This document shows, piece after piece, positions 36,483 through 48,559 of a DNA stretch of 64,000 bases (the first letter of the stretch is position 1; the number at the start of each line of letters is the position of its first letter). The position numbers and the translations under genes are program-made. Source of the stretch: Symbiodinium kawagutii (Eukaryota > Sar > Dinophyceae > Suessiales > Symbiodiniaceae); the NCBI GenBank assembly GCA_009767595.1, contig VSDK01010127.1, forward strand, positions 261,798-325,797, in the 5' to 3' direction. The notes under the pieces were generated by a model, which saw nothing but the letters and a program-made list of their open reading frames with translations, made no database searches and was not told the DNA's origin.

Positions 36483-37408
36483 TTCTTGAGTTGCAGCCTT
36501 AAAAATTCACTATGGCTCTTAAATTGGGGCCTTAATTTTCATTGTAGTTCTGAAGTCGGGGCCTTAAAATTTGAAGACTTTGAATCCTATGACGTCCTAT
36601 GAGGTTCGTTGCGTTCCCGCTGGGCTTGACCCATCCTTTTGGCCGCGACCCAGCTGATGGTAGGATTCCCACAAGGAACCCATCTCCCTGAAAAATCACC
36701 CTGGTAGATTTTAGACCCCAAGGAAGGATGAACAGATGAGGGTCAAATCCTGTGATGCATCTCCTTTGGACCACCATCGACCAAAGGTCCAGACTCTTTT
36801 TTGTGTGTTCTTTTCCGGAAACATTGATGGGTAATTGATGCACACACTTCATATGTTCCAGAATTCAATTCATTACAGCAAGTTCACCAACAAATCAGTT
36901 AATACTCAATGATACAGGTTCTTCGAAAAGAAACAGTCATGGCAAACGACCCCATCGTACCCCTATTTCAATGCTGATGTGTACAGCTTCCCAAGGCCAA
37001 AACACGAATGACTGACATCAGCAGAATCAACATTGAAGCAGGGGGCCTGGTGGGGCCGGCAACTCTAATCTGTTGATTCTTCAGGATTCTGTTTTTTCAA
37101 ACCTGGGAGGTGAACCTGATACATAATTTGCGTGTTCTTCATATCTGTTGGAAAAAAGGGCAGCTTAGTCTCTTGTGATCAAGAGAAGCATTGAAATGCG
37201 AACATGTATGCGTATCTAAGATGCATCCCTTGATAATTAATCATTGTGAGCTACCGCGGTAAGATGGCCATATTGTTGCTTGTCTTTCTTCATGGCACTT
37301 CCCAACTGGTCATTCCCTAATTGCTTAGCAATGATGCCGCCATCATCATACCATCATGATCAAACCTACAGTCTGTTGTTTGTATCCGAATCATTGCTGC
37401 TTGTCATA

Positions 37409-37930
37409 TTGATGTTTCTCTAAACAGGGGCACTCCCAGTTATCATGCAGTTGATTAGTTATTCATAGTATATCCCCATTATTGCTTGTTATTCCCTTGC
37501 TAATAACCATGATTAATCTATTTTTGGGGTTCCCAATGACTTAAGAAACCTATGTGTTAACCATTGTTAACCATATCGTTCCATTACTAACCAGTATGAC
37601 CGCCTATAAAACCATCATTGGTTGGTTAAGGTGTAACCAACCGTTCTAACCTTTGACCAACCATCACCACCTTCAGCCCCGTTCCCTGAAACGCCTGGAC
37701 GGACTCCAACTGTGAAGCTTCGTGCAAGACGAAGGCCACCTGGAGCGGAAGGGTGCACGCAAAAGGGGTTCAAAGGAGATGCCACCAAGAATCTCATCAT
37801 TGATACATATCATATGTTAATATGGTGGTTTCTCAAAATAGGGAAGCCCAAAAAATGGATGGTTTTTTACTATGAATGGGGAATGAATTGGATGATTTGA
37901 GGGTACCCCTATTTTGAGAAACACCCATAT
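37409..37930. mobile_element. Two family B elements flanking an exon-like island
   Basis: Copy 1 at about 37,409-37,553 (GATGTTTCTCTAAACAGGGG facing GACTTAAGAAACCTATG). Copy 2 at 37,821-37,930 (TATGGTGGTTTCTCAAAATA facing ACCCCTATTTTGAGAAACAC). Between them, 37,677-~37,790 on the plus strand follows ACCACCTTCAG and reads FPETPGRTPTVKLRARRRPP, a plausible basic exon. Confidence 0.55.
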
Positions 37931-38260
37931 ATATATATAAATATATATATCATTGTGGAAACCTATGAAAGCTACAAGAGGATGTCTAAGTCATCCCTCC
38001 GCATCCTTTGATGGTTTCCCCAATGGAAATGCAGCATTTAGGAAGTCATCCCTGAATCGTTCCTTCCCACTGTGAACGACACATTTTTTCGAGCCTTTTC
38101 TACCAGATTTAATCAACATGCACACATAATGATGCATTTAAATTCTGTCTGTGTATGGTACATGGTCCCGCGTCCCGTCTTCCCAGCCCCTATGGTGAGG
38201 TCCCACATATGAAGGGACATTCTGTCTTACCTGCCCACATCAGCCTCCACCTAATCTCAG

Positions 38261-38992
38261 CTTTCGTTTTTACTGCTGCTTCTCTGCAAGGTGTCGTGGC
38301 AACCAGAGATCGTAGTGATGATCCGATGAATCAAAGACTGGGGCTTTCAACAATGGGTACAGTAAAACCTACCAGTCCTACCAGTACCTGACACGTGAAA
38401 ATCAACGCCATTTGGCCGGGAAATTTTGGAAACCAAGATGTGTAAAGGGAACTTGGAAAGCCCTGGAAATGCATGAGCTGTTCCAAATTGGCTATTCGGC
38501 CAGCACTGGTGATTTGCCTCCATGATTCTTGGGATCATGTTCGGAAAAGTGTGTTTTTCTTTGTGGCGCGTGGCACCCTGCCAGTTTTTGATACATCCCT
38601 CATGTCCCTCACGTAATCATGTCTATTCTTGCCAGGCCAGTCTGGGCGTTGAGATGTGTAAGGTGTTGTGGAACCTGGTGTACCAAATGTGTGGCTTGAA
38701 GTCTTGGAAATGTTCAATAGATCATGAAGCCTTCAAGCAGCGGCTCAATTGGTCAGTCTTTAATGGTACCGATACAAATCGAAATTTTTGCTGGGGTGGG
38801 GTTGTGTTTGGGTCTGCTGCTGGATCGGTTTGGATGGAATCTGTGCTGCGAATCGCTTTTGGATTCTACTCACAATGACGATAGTAAAAGAGTTGCTCAG
38901 AAGAGAATACAAGAAAATGGAAACAGCGATCTTAGACCCCAACTTTGTCACCAGGATGATTGCTGATTCAGCAAGCTTTCCGATGTTCAAAG
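38261..38992 (+). CDS. Candidate host gene, internal exons
   Basis: Plus-strand exons with good borders: 38,261-38,356 between CTAATCTCAG and GTACAG (FVFTAASLQGVVATRDRSDD); 38,636-38,765 between TTGCCAG and GTACCG (SWKCSIDHEAFKQRLNWSVF); 38,885-38,992 between GACGATAG and GTACAA (KELLRREYKKMETAILDPNF). The last two are in phase. A further long frame at 38,322-38,522 (YQYLTRENQRHLAGKFWKPR, ending STGDLPP-stop) is strongly protein-like and overlaps the first exon in another frame, so the 5' part is unresolved. No domain recognised. Confidence 0.45.
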
Positions 38993-39292
38993 GTACAAAA
39001 CGACATGTTCATCATGCATCATGGTGATGCTTATCCATTTAGACACCTCAAAGAGGGACACACAAATACACTTGAATGCTCGAGGTTGTTGTTTCATGTA
39101 CTCCAATGGTGAGAGAATCTGCATTTTGTTACACGATCATCCCATCCTGGTCCACTTGAGGGCTGAGCCGAGCCAATCAAGCCCAAAACTAGCATAAAGA
39201 AGCCTGGGCAACCCGGATCGGTTACCCAAGTGGTGTGATGATGCTTAGGTCCTTTGAGCCAGCCATATCGACAGATTTCAATGGGTAATGCA

Positions 39293-39413
39293 TATCTGGG
39301 TGTTTGTCAAAATAGGGAACCCAAAAAATGGTGGTTTGTCATTACAAATGGTTGATAAACTGGATATAACTGGATGTTTTGGGGGTACCCCCATTTTGAG
39401 AAATCACGATATG
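39293..39413. mobile_element. Family B inverted-repeat element
   Basis: TATCTGGGTGTTTGTCAAAA at the left faces CCATTTTGAGAAATCACGAT at the right; the interior has the TTTTGGGGGTACCCCC core. Confidence 0.6.
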
Positions 39414-40702
39414 TTACATCCAATGCTATGCTGGTGTGGTTGCTGCTTAGGTTGGTCCATGGGCAAACATGAGGCCATAGCGCTACACACATCCCATTGA
39501 ATCATCGCTGAGCTCAACAATACAACCATACTTGGGGCTGTCCATACATTGCCCCCCCAAACCGTCCCAACAAGATCACATAGGTTGGGAAGCGGGATGA
39601 TTGGCTGGACATTTGTGCAGCTTTTCCAGAAAAAAAGCGGTTAAATTTGTCCAAGATGCTAGCTGGTAAAACACTCAAAAGGTAGTGTCTTATGACAAAT
39701 GCCCTGATGGACCGTCAAGAAGGCTATAGGCTGAGTGCCTTCAAAGTGCTGTGTCGTTCATGTTAATGCTTTCAATGGTATATGTGTTCACTAAAAAATT
39801 CTGAGGCTTCATACTTCATCCAGCATCAAGCTTCACAACTGAAGTCAGCAAATGCATTAAGAGTTGGAGGGAATTCGGATGGAGAACATTGGAAGAAGGA
39901 TCCTCATCTCTAATCAAAGATTTGCAAGCTCAAAAGCAACACCAATAAATGACAATACATTACCAAAGCTCAGTACTGTACCCATCAGTACTCATCAGTA
40001 CTTCATGAGACGAGTAGATTCAACCAACACCCTACTAGTACATCTATATAGTAAGAATCTAGTAACTAGTACCATTAACCATGCCATTAAGCATGCCATC
40101 AACCACCATGCTATCAACCCCCACTGCTCTCGGCTTGGAGCCCTCTTCCACCGCCGTAGGAAGCGCTGCCAAGAAGCCGCCGTAGACGGCCGCCAAATGA
40201 CTTCGACCAGCCGCCACCTGTGGCGTGGCGCGGGGCCCTGATTTTGCTGGGAAAAACATGGCTTGAGACCCCGAGACCCCAAAGTCATGGCTGGTTTAGT
40301 ACTATAAATTGTTATTTAATAAAATTTAGTAAAGGATGATGACTGAGGGTACCCCTATTTTGAAAACCACCCACATGGGTTTTCTCATGTTTTCTACGAG
40401 TTCTGTACCCAAAGATGTCTTGGTTTTGGGTGGCTCAACCATTTCTCAACAACTGCCTTTGTGTTTGCTGACTTCTATGGCACCACTTGGATCTAATTCT
40501 CGCTTTTTGGATTCGCAACGGCACGACGTTGGGAGCCATGGCCGCCCTTGGGCCGCAACGAAAGAGGTTGCACCCCAATCAAAAAAGTGGACAGTTTGGG
40601 GAATACCACCGTGTCGACAGCCGCACACCGTTGATCAACAACATCCTTCAAGCGTCAAGCGCCACTCTGCTTGACCATACCTCACCTGCAATACGTGAAA
40701 CC
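39414..40702. other. Stretch with coding-like islands, no gene assembled
   Basis: A GC-rich island at 40,130-40,240 is open on both strands (minus: GRSHLAAVYGGFLAALPTAV). At 40,496-40,650 a minus-strand frame (DVVDQRCAAVDTVVFPKLST, ending at a stop) looks like a terminal exon. A half family B element is at about 40,345-40,380. Confidence 0.35.
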
Positions 40703-40942
40703 TCACTGTTGGTGATAAACCTGGCAAGTTTGTTGGGAACCCATTATCATAGTGAGCCAACAGTAACCAACCACGGTTTGCTGCACAGCTTGGGCAGAGC
40801 CCGTTTTGGCCTCCTGGTAGACCAGAGTTCCACTGATGAGCAGCAGGACCGTGACACAAACAGCCAAGATCTGAAAGGCAATGGCGACGCGAAGACCCAT
40901 GCACCATCGTTGGGAGGCAAACCATGGATACCATGTGGCCAT
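40703..40942 (-). CDS. Candidate exon(s) of a membrane protein
   Basis: The minus-strand frame contains a 20-residue hydrophobic helix (AIAFQILAVCVTVLLLISG) after a short tryptophan/arginine-rich segment (WYPWFASQRWCMGLR) and before YQEAKTGSAQAVQQT, where a GTTGGT donor could end the exon. This resembles a signal anchor. The plus strand has a competing 161-codon frame across the same DNA; the helix and flanking charge pattern make the minus strand more likely. Confidence 0.4.
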   Translation of the reverse strand: MATWYPWFASQRWCMGLRVAIAFQILAVCVTVLLLISGTLVYQEAKTGSAQAVQQTVVGYCWLTMIMGSQQTCQVYHQQ

Positions 40943-41165
40943 GAAGGGATGTCACGGAGAAGCAAAATATAAAACTGAAACAGGTCATGCCATCTACAAA
41001 TTTTGGATCAATTTGGATTGACATTTGGGTATCAATGTGTCTTAGGATTGACGTAGGTCAAGCATCTGCAAATTGGTTGGTAAGTTATCCACTAAATCAT
41101 GCGATGGCAGGGAGGTAAACATCATAGAGTGAACAAGAAGCTGAATACGTTCTCAGCAAAATACA

Positions 41166-41882
41166 TCACAAAGTCAGAAAGGCTTCCCGCACAAAGTCGG
41201 GTCCAGCACAAGTGGTGGAGTGCAGACCCTCATCTGTTGGCAAACTTCCAATACACCAGCTAAGTTCTCCACTATAATCCCTCTGCTCTGGTTCAGATGG
41301 TATCATATTTCGTTGTTGATGAGGTTCATCGCTGATCCATCTGATCCCTATACAGTAGTTGATGCACAACTAACAATACTCATGGCTGATACTGATAGCC
41401 AAAGAGATTGTGACTAATCAGCCATGATTCTGTAAGAATCAAACAAACTAATTGCTGATAGCATCATCCCCCTGCGAGCCTTGGTCAAAGTCCCTCGATC
41501 TATCCTGATGACTTCCTGAGATCGAAGCACACCAGTCAAATGGAGTCAAAATTTATCCATGGTCCATAAATAGCACTTCTTGAGTGGTCCACATCATATT
41601 CATTTAGCAAGAAAACTATGGACATATCAACCGATATGACCTAGATTTTCTGGTATAACTAGGATATCGTAGAGTTGTTGACAGCCAGGTACGAGCACCA
41701 TGGGATCCAACCACCAGATGATCATCCGCAAGACTGCCTTGGTTCACCACCTGAAATCGCAGCTGTTTCCTGATGTAACCTGCTTGGGTTGGTCGTACAG
41801 CATGTATCTCCCAGGCAAGGAAGTTGTGCGTATCTTGGAAGAGCATGCCATGTAGCCAGCATCCCTTAACCATCATCAGCAT
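41166..41882 (-). CDS. Candidate exons, function unknown
   Basis: Two minus-strand frames are protein-like: about 41,616-41,860 (FQDTHNFLAWEIHAVRPTQA, then RFQVVNQGSLADDHLVVGSH) and 41,166-41,340 (EPHQQRNMIPSEPEQRDYSG, ending FVREAFLTL-stop). They lie between the membrane exon at 40.7 kb and the gene at 42.3-43.2 kb on the same strand and may belong with either. Splice borders were not resolved. Confidence 0.35.
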
Positions 41883-42259
41883 GACAAATCATATGTGGCC
41901 CAATAAGCACGGGATGGCCCCAAAACCAACTAGAAACCATCCGCTTCCCTAGGACAAGTATTGGATACAACGATACACTCTGTATGAACAACCTTTGTGT
42001 TGTCCTACGCTTCTGGGTAAGCCTATTAGATAAGTTTGGTAATAGCAACAGAGTATCCCCATTTGGGTGTGCAAAGCTTTGATGGTTTGCTCGGCTGAGG
42101 GCTCCGCATCGATCAGCTCAAAAATGCTCTTTGAGTCCTGCGGGGTGCAGAAGTCCGGGTCTGTCGACTTTCATTCCGTGTATTTATGCGGCCAGCATTG
42201 ATCAATACAGAAACCGCAAGTGACCTTGGGGTTACTCCTGGATACATCCACTGATATGC

Positions 42260-43203
42260 CTACGATGTGTGTTTGAAATCTTTCAAGACCACCAACATAA
42301 GAATGAGCAGCTGAAGGATGCTAAGAATCCACGTGAAGAAGCTCGGCACATGTTCAGTAGACATCTTACACTTGCTTCCACACCCCATGTCACAAAGGTA
42401 GGAAACACGGAAAGCCAGAAAGCCAAAGTGATCGAAACACATCGCAAGCAGTTGTCCAGTAGCCGGTGATCTGCTGCAACTGTGGGATGTTTCATGGTAT
42501 TTCCCCAAAAAGGTTAAGTACAAGTCAGTTGTTTTCTAATACACATAATTAAATATCTTATATAATTGTATGAATTACAGGCACATATATCTAAGTTGAT
42601 ATATTTGTCAAACTTTGTAGGATGCAGGAAACATAATGCATTGATCTTTGGTGTGGAAACAGCTGGAAAACCTGGAAATACAGCGAACTTGGACCGCCCC
42701 AACTTCACATGAGCAATACAACACTAATTTCGAACGGACGTTGCTGAATTTTCTCATTGTGTGGAAAAGTGCTACGGAACAAAGATTCTTCGGAAGCCTG
42801 TCAGAAATGTTGACAGCTAGCAAGAAAAAAAGAAATGGGTGCCTGCACTTGTGATCCCTTGTTAGATGCTTGGCGCAGAAATCCAACGATTTGGGGGCAC
42901 CCATTCCCCTTTCTGAAAATTCAGCGATATACTTTATTCTCCAAGCCAATCTCTTGACACTTCGCTCTCTTTACCTAGTCGCAGGGTTGCCTGAGCAAAT
43001 TGTATCAACCATCATCAAACTAATGGCCTCAATTTCTGAATATTGTTTCCTTATGATTGTTGGTGATTAATTTTCACTAGTTGGTTGATCAATGATGACC
43101 CATAGCCAACCTACTTGTAGAAACAACCATATCGATGACGTCTTACAGAAGCAGGTGTTTTGTCCTCAGATTTTTCAGCTTCCGCAGGTTTCAGCTCCGC
43201 CAT
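42260..43203 (-). CDS. Candidate small membrane protein gene with complete 5' exon
   Basis: The first exon 43,147-43,203 has a Met in good context (MAELKPAEAEKSEDKTPAS) and a consensus donor GTAAGA. Exon 42,720-42,797 after TTTCTGACAG reads ASEESLFRSTFPHNEKIQQR and joins in phase 0. A further exon lies near 42,600-42,690 (FPAVSTPKINALCFLHPTKF or, in the phase-matched frame, VFQLFPHQRSMHYVSCILQS). The terminal exon 42,260-42,470 carries two hydrophobic stretches, the second a clear membrane helix (WILSILQLLILMLVVL), ending KDFKHTS-stop. An acidic/lysine-rich cytosolic N-terminus and C-terminal membrane segments suggest a small integral membrane protein; family unknown. Confidence 0.5.
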
Positions 43204-43626
43204 TGTGCCCCCGCAGTGACGTTGGCAGACTTCTAGGCGTCTCTCTCTCTCGCCAAATGTACCGTGGTTAGTGGTTGATGATGGTTGATGGCTACTAGTC
43301 AAGTCAATAACTATGACTGATTACAACAGTTGATAACCTTATGAAAACCAGATATGTAATTCGCGTGTGTTGATTCGTGCGTCGTTGCTAACCTTTAGAT
43401 TCGATGGTTGGCCGCTCATTCTTCAAGCGTAATTCTCCCATGTTGCAGTGATCAGGCCAAGCCATGGGTTCGAGGACTTGGCCGATGGCTGACTTGCTCA
43501 TCAACCCCTTAATGATTCGCAAATGTTTGCTTAATGGTTGCTTAATGGGTTGGCTAATGGTTGGTTAATGGCTAATGGTTGGCCAATGGTTTGTGGTTCG
43601 TGAATGTTCATGATGGTTGAGCATTC

Positions 43627-44010
43627 TTAACCTCTGTTGACCGGTCGAGCCCCAAAAACAAAAAAAACAAGAGCGACAAACGCATGGTAAGTAGTGAACC
43701 TCCGGATCAAGGACCAAGCATTTCGTGATGCTGGCGTGTTGATGCGGACATGTTTCTTCAAAGCTTGTTGGACCAAAGACAGGCCGCAGCAAGAGATTTG
43801 TGATTTCTTTGGAGGTCCAAACTTAAGACCCAAGCCCAAAAACACATTCAGGGCAGTAGGTGCGGAGTTGCACCCAAGGCCCCTTGAATTCAAAGTCCAG
43901 TTTGCCAACCAAGCAGGCTCAAACACTACAAATACCGAGACAATGGTTGGTGAGTCTCTTGAAGTGTCACCGGCTTTGGGGACAATCACACCAAAGATGG
44001 AACCATACAA
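43627..44010 (-). CDS. Hypothetical 127-codon frame, strand uncertain
   Basis: The minus-strand frame starts with ATG (MYGSIFGVIVPKAGDTSRDS) and contains LGLGLKFGPPKKSQISCCG. An overlapping plus-strand frame at 43,694-44,020 (EICDFFGGPNLRPKPKNTFR) is equally protein-like. Higher GC than the flanks suggests real coding sequence on one strand. Confidence 0.3.
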   Translation of the reverse strand: MYGSIFGVIVPKAGDTSRDSPTIVSVFVVFEPAWLANWTLNSRGLGCNSAPTALNVFLGLGLKFGPPKKSQISCCGLSLVQQALKKHVRINTPASRNAWSLIRRFTTYHAFVALVFFVFGARPVNRG

Positions 44011-44424
44011 AGGGGGGTAGCTCGATATGGGTCAATGTCCCTAGGTCTTGGGAACAGAACGACGAATCAAGCAAATGTAGCAATCATGGCCACCGGGACC
44101 GGTGTGCTTGGCAGGCATGTCGCAGACTTGCCCCAACCAACCAGCCATAGCCATAGCCAACAACCCCGCAACCAAACAACTGACTGACCAACCAGCCGAC
44201 AACCCAAACAAGCAATCTATCGATCAGCCAATCAATCAGTCAATCAATCAACCAATCAATCAATCAATCCACCTATTCACCAATCAACCAACCATCGCTG
44301 GTGGATGTTTATGAGTCCTCCTGAGTATCCGTGCCTAAGATTGTCCTCCACCAAGTTCCGACTGCAGCACTCACTCCTTTTTCACTCTAGGCTGAAATCC
44401 AAGGGTGATCGGAATCAAAACTAA

Positions 44425-45163
44425 TTAGTCACTACTCTCGGCACTGGATGTGTATGCCGGAGGCATCGTGGGCGTTGGCAAGCGCGCCACGACACTGTCC
44501 TTGATGGGATTGGCGCAACTCAAGAGCCATGAGAAGTTATCAAAAGCCTGTGGAAGAGTCTTCCAGTTGTCCCCAATCTCTGAGCAATCCCAAATGTCTG
44601 AAACTTGTGATGACATATGATGTGATGACCCTGCACCATTCTTGTGGAACAACCCTCTGCACCCGCATTGACTCGAAACGCATCGAAAGGCACCCGTGCT
44701 CTTTCAGGTAATGGCTGAAACCAAATACAAGTTTGCTGTCCTTTCAAATGTCACGCTCAAGTTAACAACCACGCTTTTGTCCTACTCCAACAACATAACT
44801 TGTCAAGTACAGTTTCAAACATTTCACACGAATCCAACAGTTTCAGTTTCATCGTTGACAAGAATAGACAACCGCCTGAAAACCCACCGACCAAGTGCTG
44901 TCAAGGCACAGTTTCGAATTCAAGGTAAACCTCATTCAAGAGCCATGTGCTGACAAAACTAGTCTCAAAACTACATACATCGAATGGTGCTGTGTGCACC
45001 AGTTCCGTTGGCTCCTTCAGCTACCACTGACACTACTTACACAGAGATCGCTTGCGCAGCCAGGGCGCATGGCGTATCCACCCCTCAGCGATAGTGGTCG
45101 AGCCTTCCCCGCGGTAGAAAGCTGCAGGTGCGAGGCGCACTCGAAAGAATTCCCCCGTAATGT
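44425..45163 (-). CDS. Candidate host gene, 3' exons
   Basis: Right to left: 45,041-45,163 (TGEFFRVRLAPAAFYRGEGS, then WIRHAPWLRKRSL, consensus donor GTAAGT); 44,663-44,714 between GGTTTCAG and GTGCAG (PLPERARVPFDAFRVNA); and the terminal exon 44,425-44,597 after AAGTTTCAG (IWDCSEIGDNWKTLPQAFDN, ending YTSSAESSD-stop). The last two join exactly in phase. One or more exons between 44.7 and 45.0 kb are probably missing. No domain recognised. Confidence 0.5.
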
Positions 45164-46431
45164 CTTGCCTCAGCGGTCTCCATGGCGGTTCCCAAGTCAT
45201 GGCCATGGGATGCCACGGGATACCATGGGATACCCAGGGAGTGGCCATGTTTGGACAACCGAAAATGTGGATCCCAGACACCACCCTGTAGCCGGCCAAA
45301 TCGATGTGAAAACTTGCTGATTCAGCTGATTCATAGGGCTATGGGTCATAGCCAACCATCCAAACAAAAACGAATCGTGTTATTTATGGGATGTTCACCA
45401 GGGGTAGTGTATTGACTCACAACCATAAGGGGGTTAATCAAGTGAAAATAGGTGCAAAATTGCAAAAAATCCGCGCTTGATGAATGATCGATAAGGGTGA
45501 ACAACTCATATGGGAGTTTCTATGTGTACCCCCCTATCATCCTTTACATGAACCATTTATAGTAATGAACCGACCATTTTTGGGGTCCCCACTGGCTAGG
45601 TCGAACCATCGATGCAATCAACTGGTCGAAGTATTACACTATGTTTGTTACTTGGGTGGGTTGTAGTAGGAGCTAGCATTGCCACAACCAAGGATTCACA
45701 GCTTTGTATATCATTGCTATTTCAGGGGGTAAGTAACCCTGGAATTGTATATTAATTTGCAGTAACCCTGAAAACAAAAAGCATCGAATCATTGGTTGCA
45801 AGTTGCTGGGTTGGCCTTTGGATCCTTTTGAATCCTTTCCGGAAAAGTTAGGCTATGACCCACAGGCCATATCGCGTACCGTGGACTGGAGATGAGTAAT
45901 CTGACCAACCAGGGCACCTCAGAAACAGAATCGACTTCCTATCAGTTCCTCCAAGTCACTCCAGAAGTTCAAGCTTTTGACCGTCGCAAGCAGCGTAGTC
46001 CTAGCGGCAAAAAAATAAATAAACCACATCCACAGAGTTTTGCTGCATCTTGTTAGAACATGTGTGGGATATCATGATCTGTCAAACAACAGGAGTACAA
46101 TCAAACACAGAAATGAGGGACGTTGTCATTGCAACTGAGTATGATGACCTAGAATCATTCGGAAGCAAGAGCCGCTCTCATCGCAGGTGATTTCGGAAAT
46201 AGCTCTCAACCGCCCCAAATTACTTCATGGTCGTCCCCAAATACTCATCGCTGCAGGGTTTGCGAAACACGAGAAACTAATTACGCCAATGGTTGCCACC
46301 CATTGCCGGTTTTCGATCCATCAAAGTCAGTGGTGTTTTTTCTGTGCCAACCTAGGGTTGTCCCAGACGTGATGGTGGATGGCCCCAGTGTAGCACGTGG
46401 CAGTGGTGAACAGACACACACACACACCGAC

Positions 46432-46568
46432 CGATGCGATCTCTTTCTTAATGTTTGCTTGATAACTAGGTGGCACAATGACCACATCATTTGTCATCAT
46501 GAACACTGAGAATATCAGGAAGTCACATACCAACAAGCCATCAGGAAACATCAGTATACCATAATTAA
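46432..46568 (-). CDS. Exon-like segment with hydrophobic helix
   Basis: The minus-strand frame YGILMFPDGLLVCDFLIFSV continues to IVPPSYQANIKKEIAS, where GTCGGT begins a (GT)n tract that would be intronic. The hydrophobic stretch is consistent with a membrane segment. It may be an upstream exon of the gene ending at 44,425. Left border only; the right border is uncertain. Confidence 0.35.
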
Positions 46569-46599
46569 AGCTGGTTCTGGTTATACCCATATCATGAAT

Positions 46600-47684
46600 A
46601 CCATCAGTTTAACCATGGTCAAACCTGTTCTTACCATCATTAACCATCCTTTATCATTGGTTTAATGATGATTAAGCGTGGTTATACTTGTATCCGTTTT
46701 TAACCATTTAAACCCTTTCTTTACAATTAGACCCATTTGTGAACATCCATCATATGGGTTACTTGGGTATACATGCTTAACCATCTTTATAGCTGGTTTG
46801 GGGATACTTGTTTGGGTCATGGCTATACCCACTGTACCTGTCCTCAACCAATAAACCTACCGAAGGTGCCAAGTGCAGCTGGACCCGTCTCTGCAGTTCG
46901 AGTTGCTGAGAAGTTTCTCGTTGCTCGCGACAGGGTCGGGAAGCGCCTGGAGCGCCCAAGGAGTCGAAGCAACAAGTTGAACCAGTTCCAGTTGGCTGGC
47001 TCAATCGTTTAAGCTGGTTAAAATGTTAACATGTGTTGACCATTAACAAGTCTAATAAGGAACCAGTTTGAGTTGGTTTGGCCGTTCACCAACAAGCTTG
47101 ATTAACCAACAAGCTTCACCAGTTTAGTCAACAGTTCAACCTAAACCAACCGTTCGGATTTAATTCAATTCAACCAACAGCACTAAGCTGTTCCACTGCA
47201 AGAAAACAAATAATTACGCCGCATGTGTCCAGGATATGCTGGGTTCAAGCAATCACCAATCTTTGGGCATACCTTTAAGTCGAGTTTGTCCATGTTGAAT
47301 CGCCATTATGATGTATTCCAAGCAGCCAGAGTCCGGAGAGNNNNNNNNNNNNNNNNNNNNNNNNNNNTTCCTGCTGGGATGTGTCAACAGATGGTGCACT
47401 GCAATTTTCAATGCAAATGAAGCAGATTATCTGCAGATACTTCGGGTACCCTGCACAGTATCATCTAATTTGGTGCAATCATCAACCATCATTTACCCTC
47501 CTTAACCATCATCAACCCACCTTGACCATCCTCAGCCCTCCTGAACCATCCGTAATTCACCATCATCAACGAATCCTTCATCATCCTTAACCATCATCAA
47601 CCAATCCTTACAGTAACTAATCATCCTTCACCATCATCAACCAATCCTTATCCTTACCCATCCAGGTGTAGTTATTTACCCATG
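46600..47684. other. Low-complexity stretch with GC island and N gap
   Basis: TTAACCAT-type DNA surrounds a GC-rich island at 46,860-46,990 that is open on both strands (plus: VPSAAGPVSAVRVAEKFLVA). The gap is at 47,341-47,367. From 47,480 the sequence is ATCCTTAACCATCATC repeats. Confidence 0.4.
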
Positions 47685-47906
47685 TGGCTGTGGGTCAGTT
47701 CACCCCGTACCCCTGGTTCCCTCATCATTAACAATGGTTTTCCCTATGAAATTGTCGGTGGAAATCCCCCATCATTTGGTTGATTGATATTGACCCAACT
47801 CGCCATGTATAGCTGGTATATCCCCTACAATTGTTCGTCATCATCTCCTATCATTAACCATTATACCCAGCTATCATTGGTTGGTTGACTGCTTGACCCA
47901 TAGCCA
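47685..47906. mobile_element. Family A inverted-repeat element, long form
   Basis: A 222-bp element starting TGGCTGTGGGTCA and ending TGACCCATAGCCA; its two ends are nearly perfect complements. The internal sequence matches the 35,059-35,276 copy. Confidence 0.75.
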
Positions 47907-48335
47907 TATCATCCTGGTGTAGTCATTTGTTAGTCCTTACCCAATCCTTATCAACCAATCCTTATCCTTACCATCACCATCAACCGATCCTTACCCATCC
48001 TTAACCATCCGTAATTCACCATCATCAAAAATCCTTCATCATCCTTAACCATCATCAATCAATCCCCCATTAGTTGGTTGATTGAAGCGTTGACCCATGG
48101 CCAAGTCACGTGTCCCGTTATGATGTCATCCCATGCCTAACCATGACTAACCAATCCTTATCCATCCTTAACCATCATCAATCCATCCCCCATTAGTTAT
48201 CACCCCCTATTATCAACCATTATAACCAGTTAATCCTGGGTGTAGTTGACCAGGATTAACCATCCTTAACCATCATCAACCATGGTTTTCCCTATGACTA
48301 TGAGTTTGTTGGTGGAAATCCCCCATGAACGTTGG

Positions 48336-48512
48336 TTAATCCTGCTGTAGTCCTCCCACTTCGCCACGGCACCTCAGCGCCACCTTCCGCAGCCCTCCCT
48401 GGGCTCGGCAGATGGCCCAGGGCGCCAAGGGCTCGGGCCGGCCGCGGGTCCTCCACCGGGCGCCGCAGACCTCGCAGGTATCGATGCGGGCCTCGGCGCA
48501 CCGGTGGACCAG
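48336..48512 (-). CDS. Terminal exon with cysteine/histidine zinc-ligand pattern
   Basis: A 59-codon minus-strand frame after ATAGAAACAG, ending LQQD-stop. It reads LVHRCAEARIDTCEVCGARW, then WAICRAQGGLRKVALRCRG. The order H, C, then CxxC followed by W resembles the second half of a RING-CH or related zinc finger, but the H-C spacing (one residue) is shorter than the usual two, and the first-half exon with CxxC was not found. The segment is very GC-rich compared with its flanks. Confidence 0.45.
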   Translation of the reverse strand: MVHRCAEARIDTCEVCGARWRTRGRPEPLAPWAICRAQGGLRKVALRCRGEVGGLQQD

Positions 48513-48559
48513 CTGTTTCTATGGGGATTTTGATCGGAAAAGAAGGGATTAGAAGCTGA

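Noticed and set aside
40487..40972. 161-codon plus-strand ORF
   Set aside because: Length is within chance expectation for 64 kb. The opposite strand encodes a clear hydrophobic helix with flanking charges and a splice donor.
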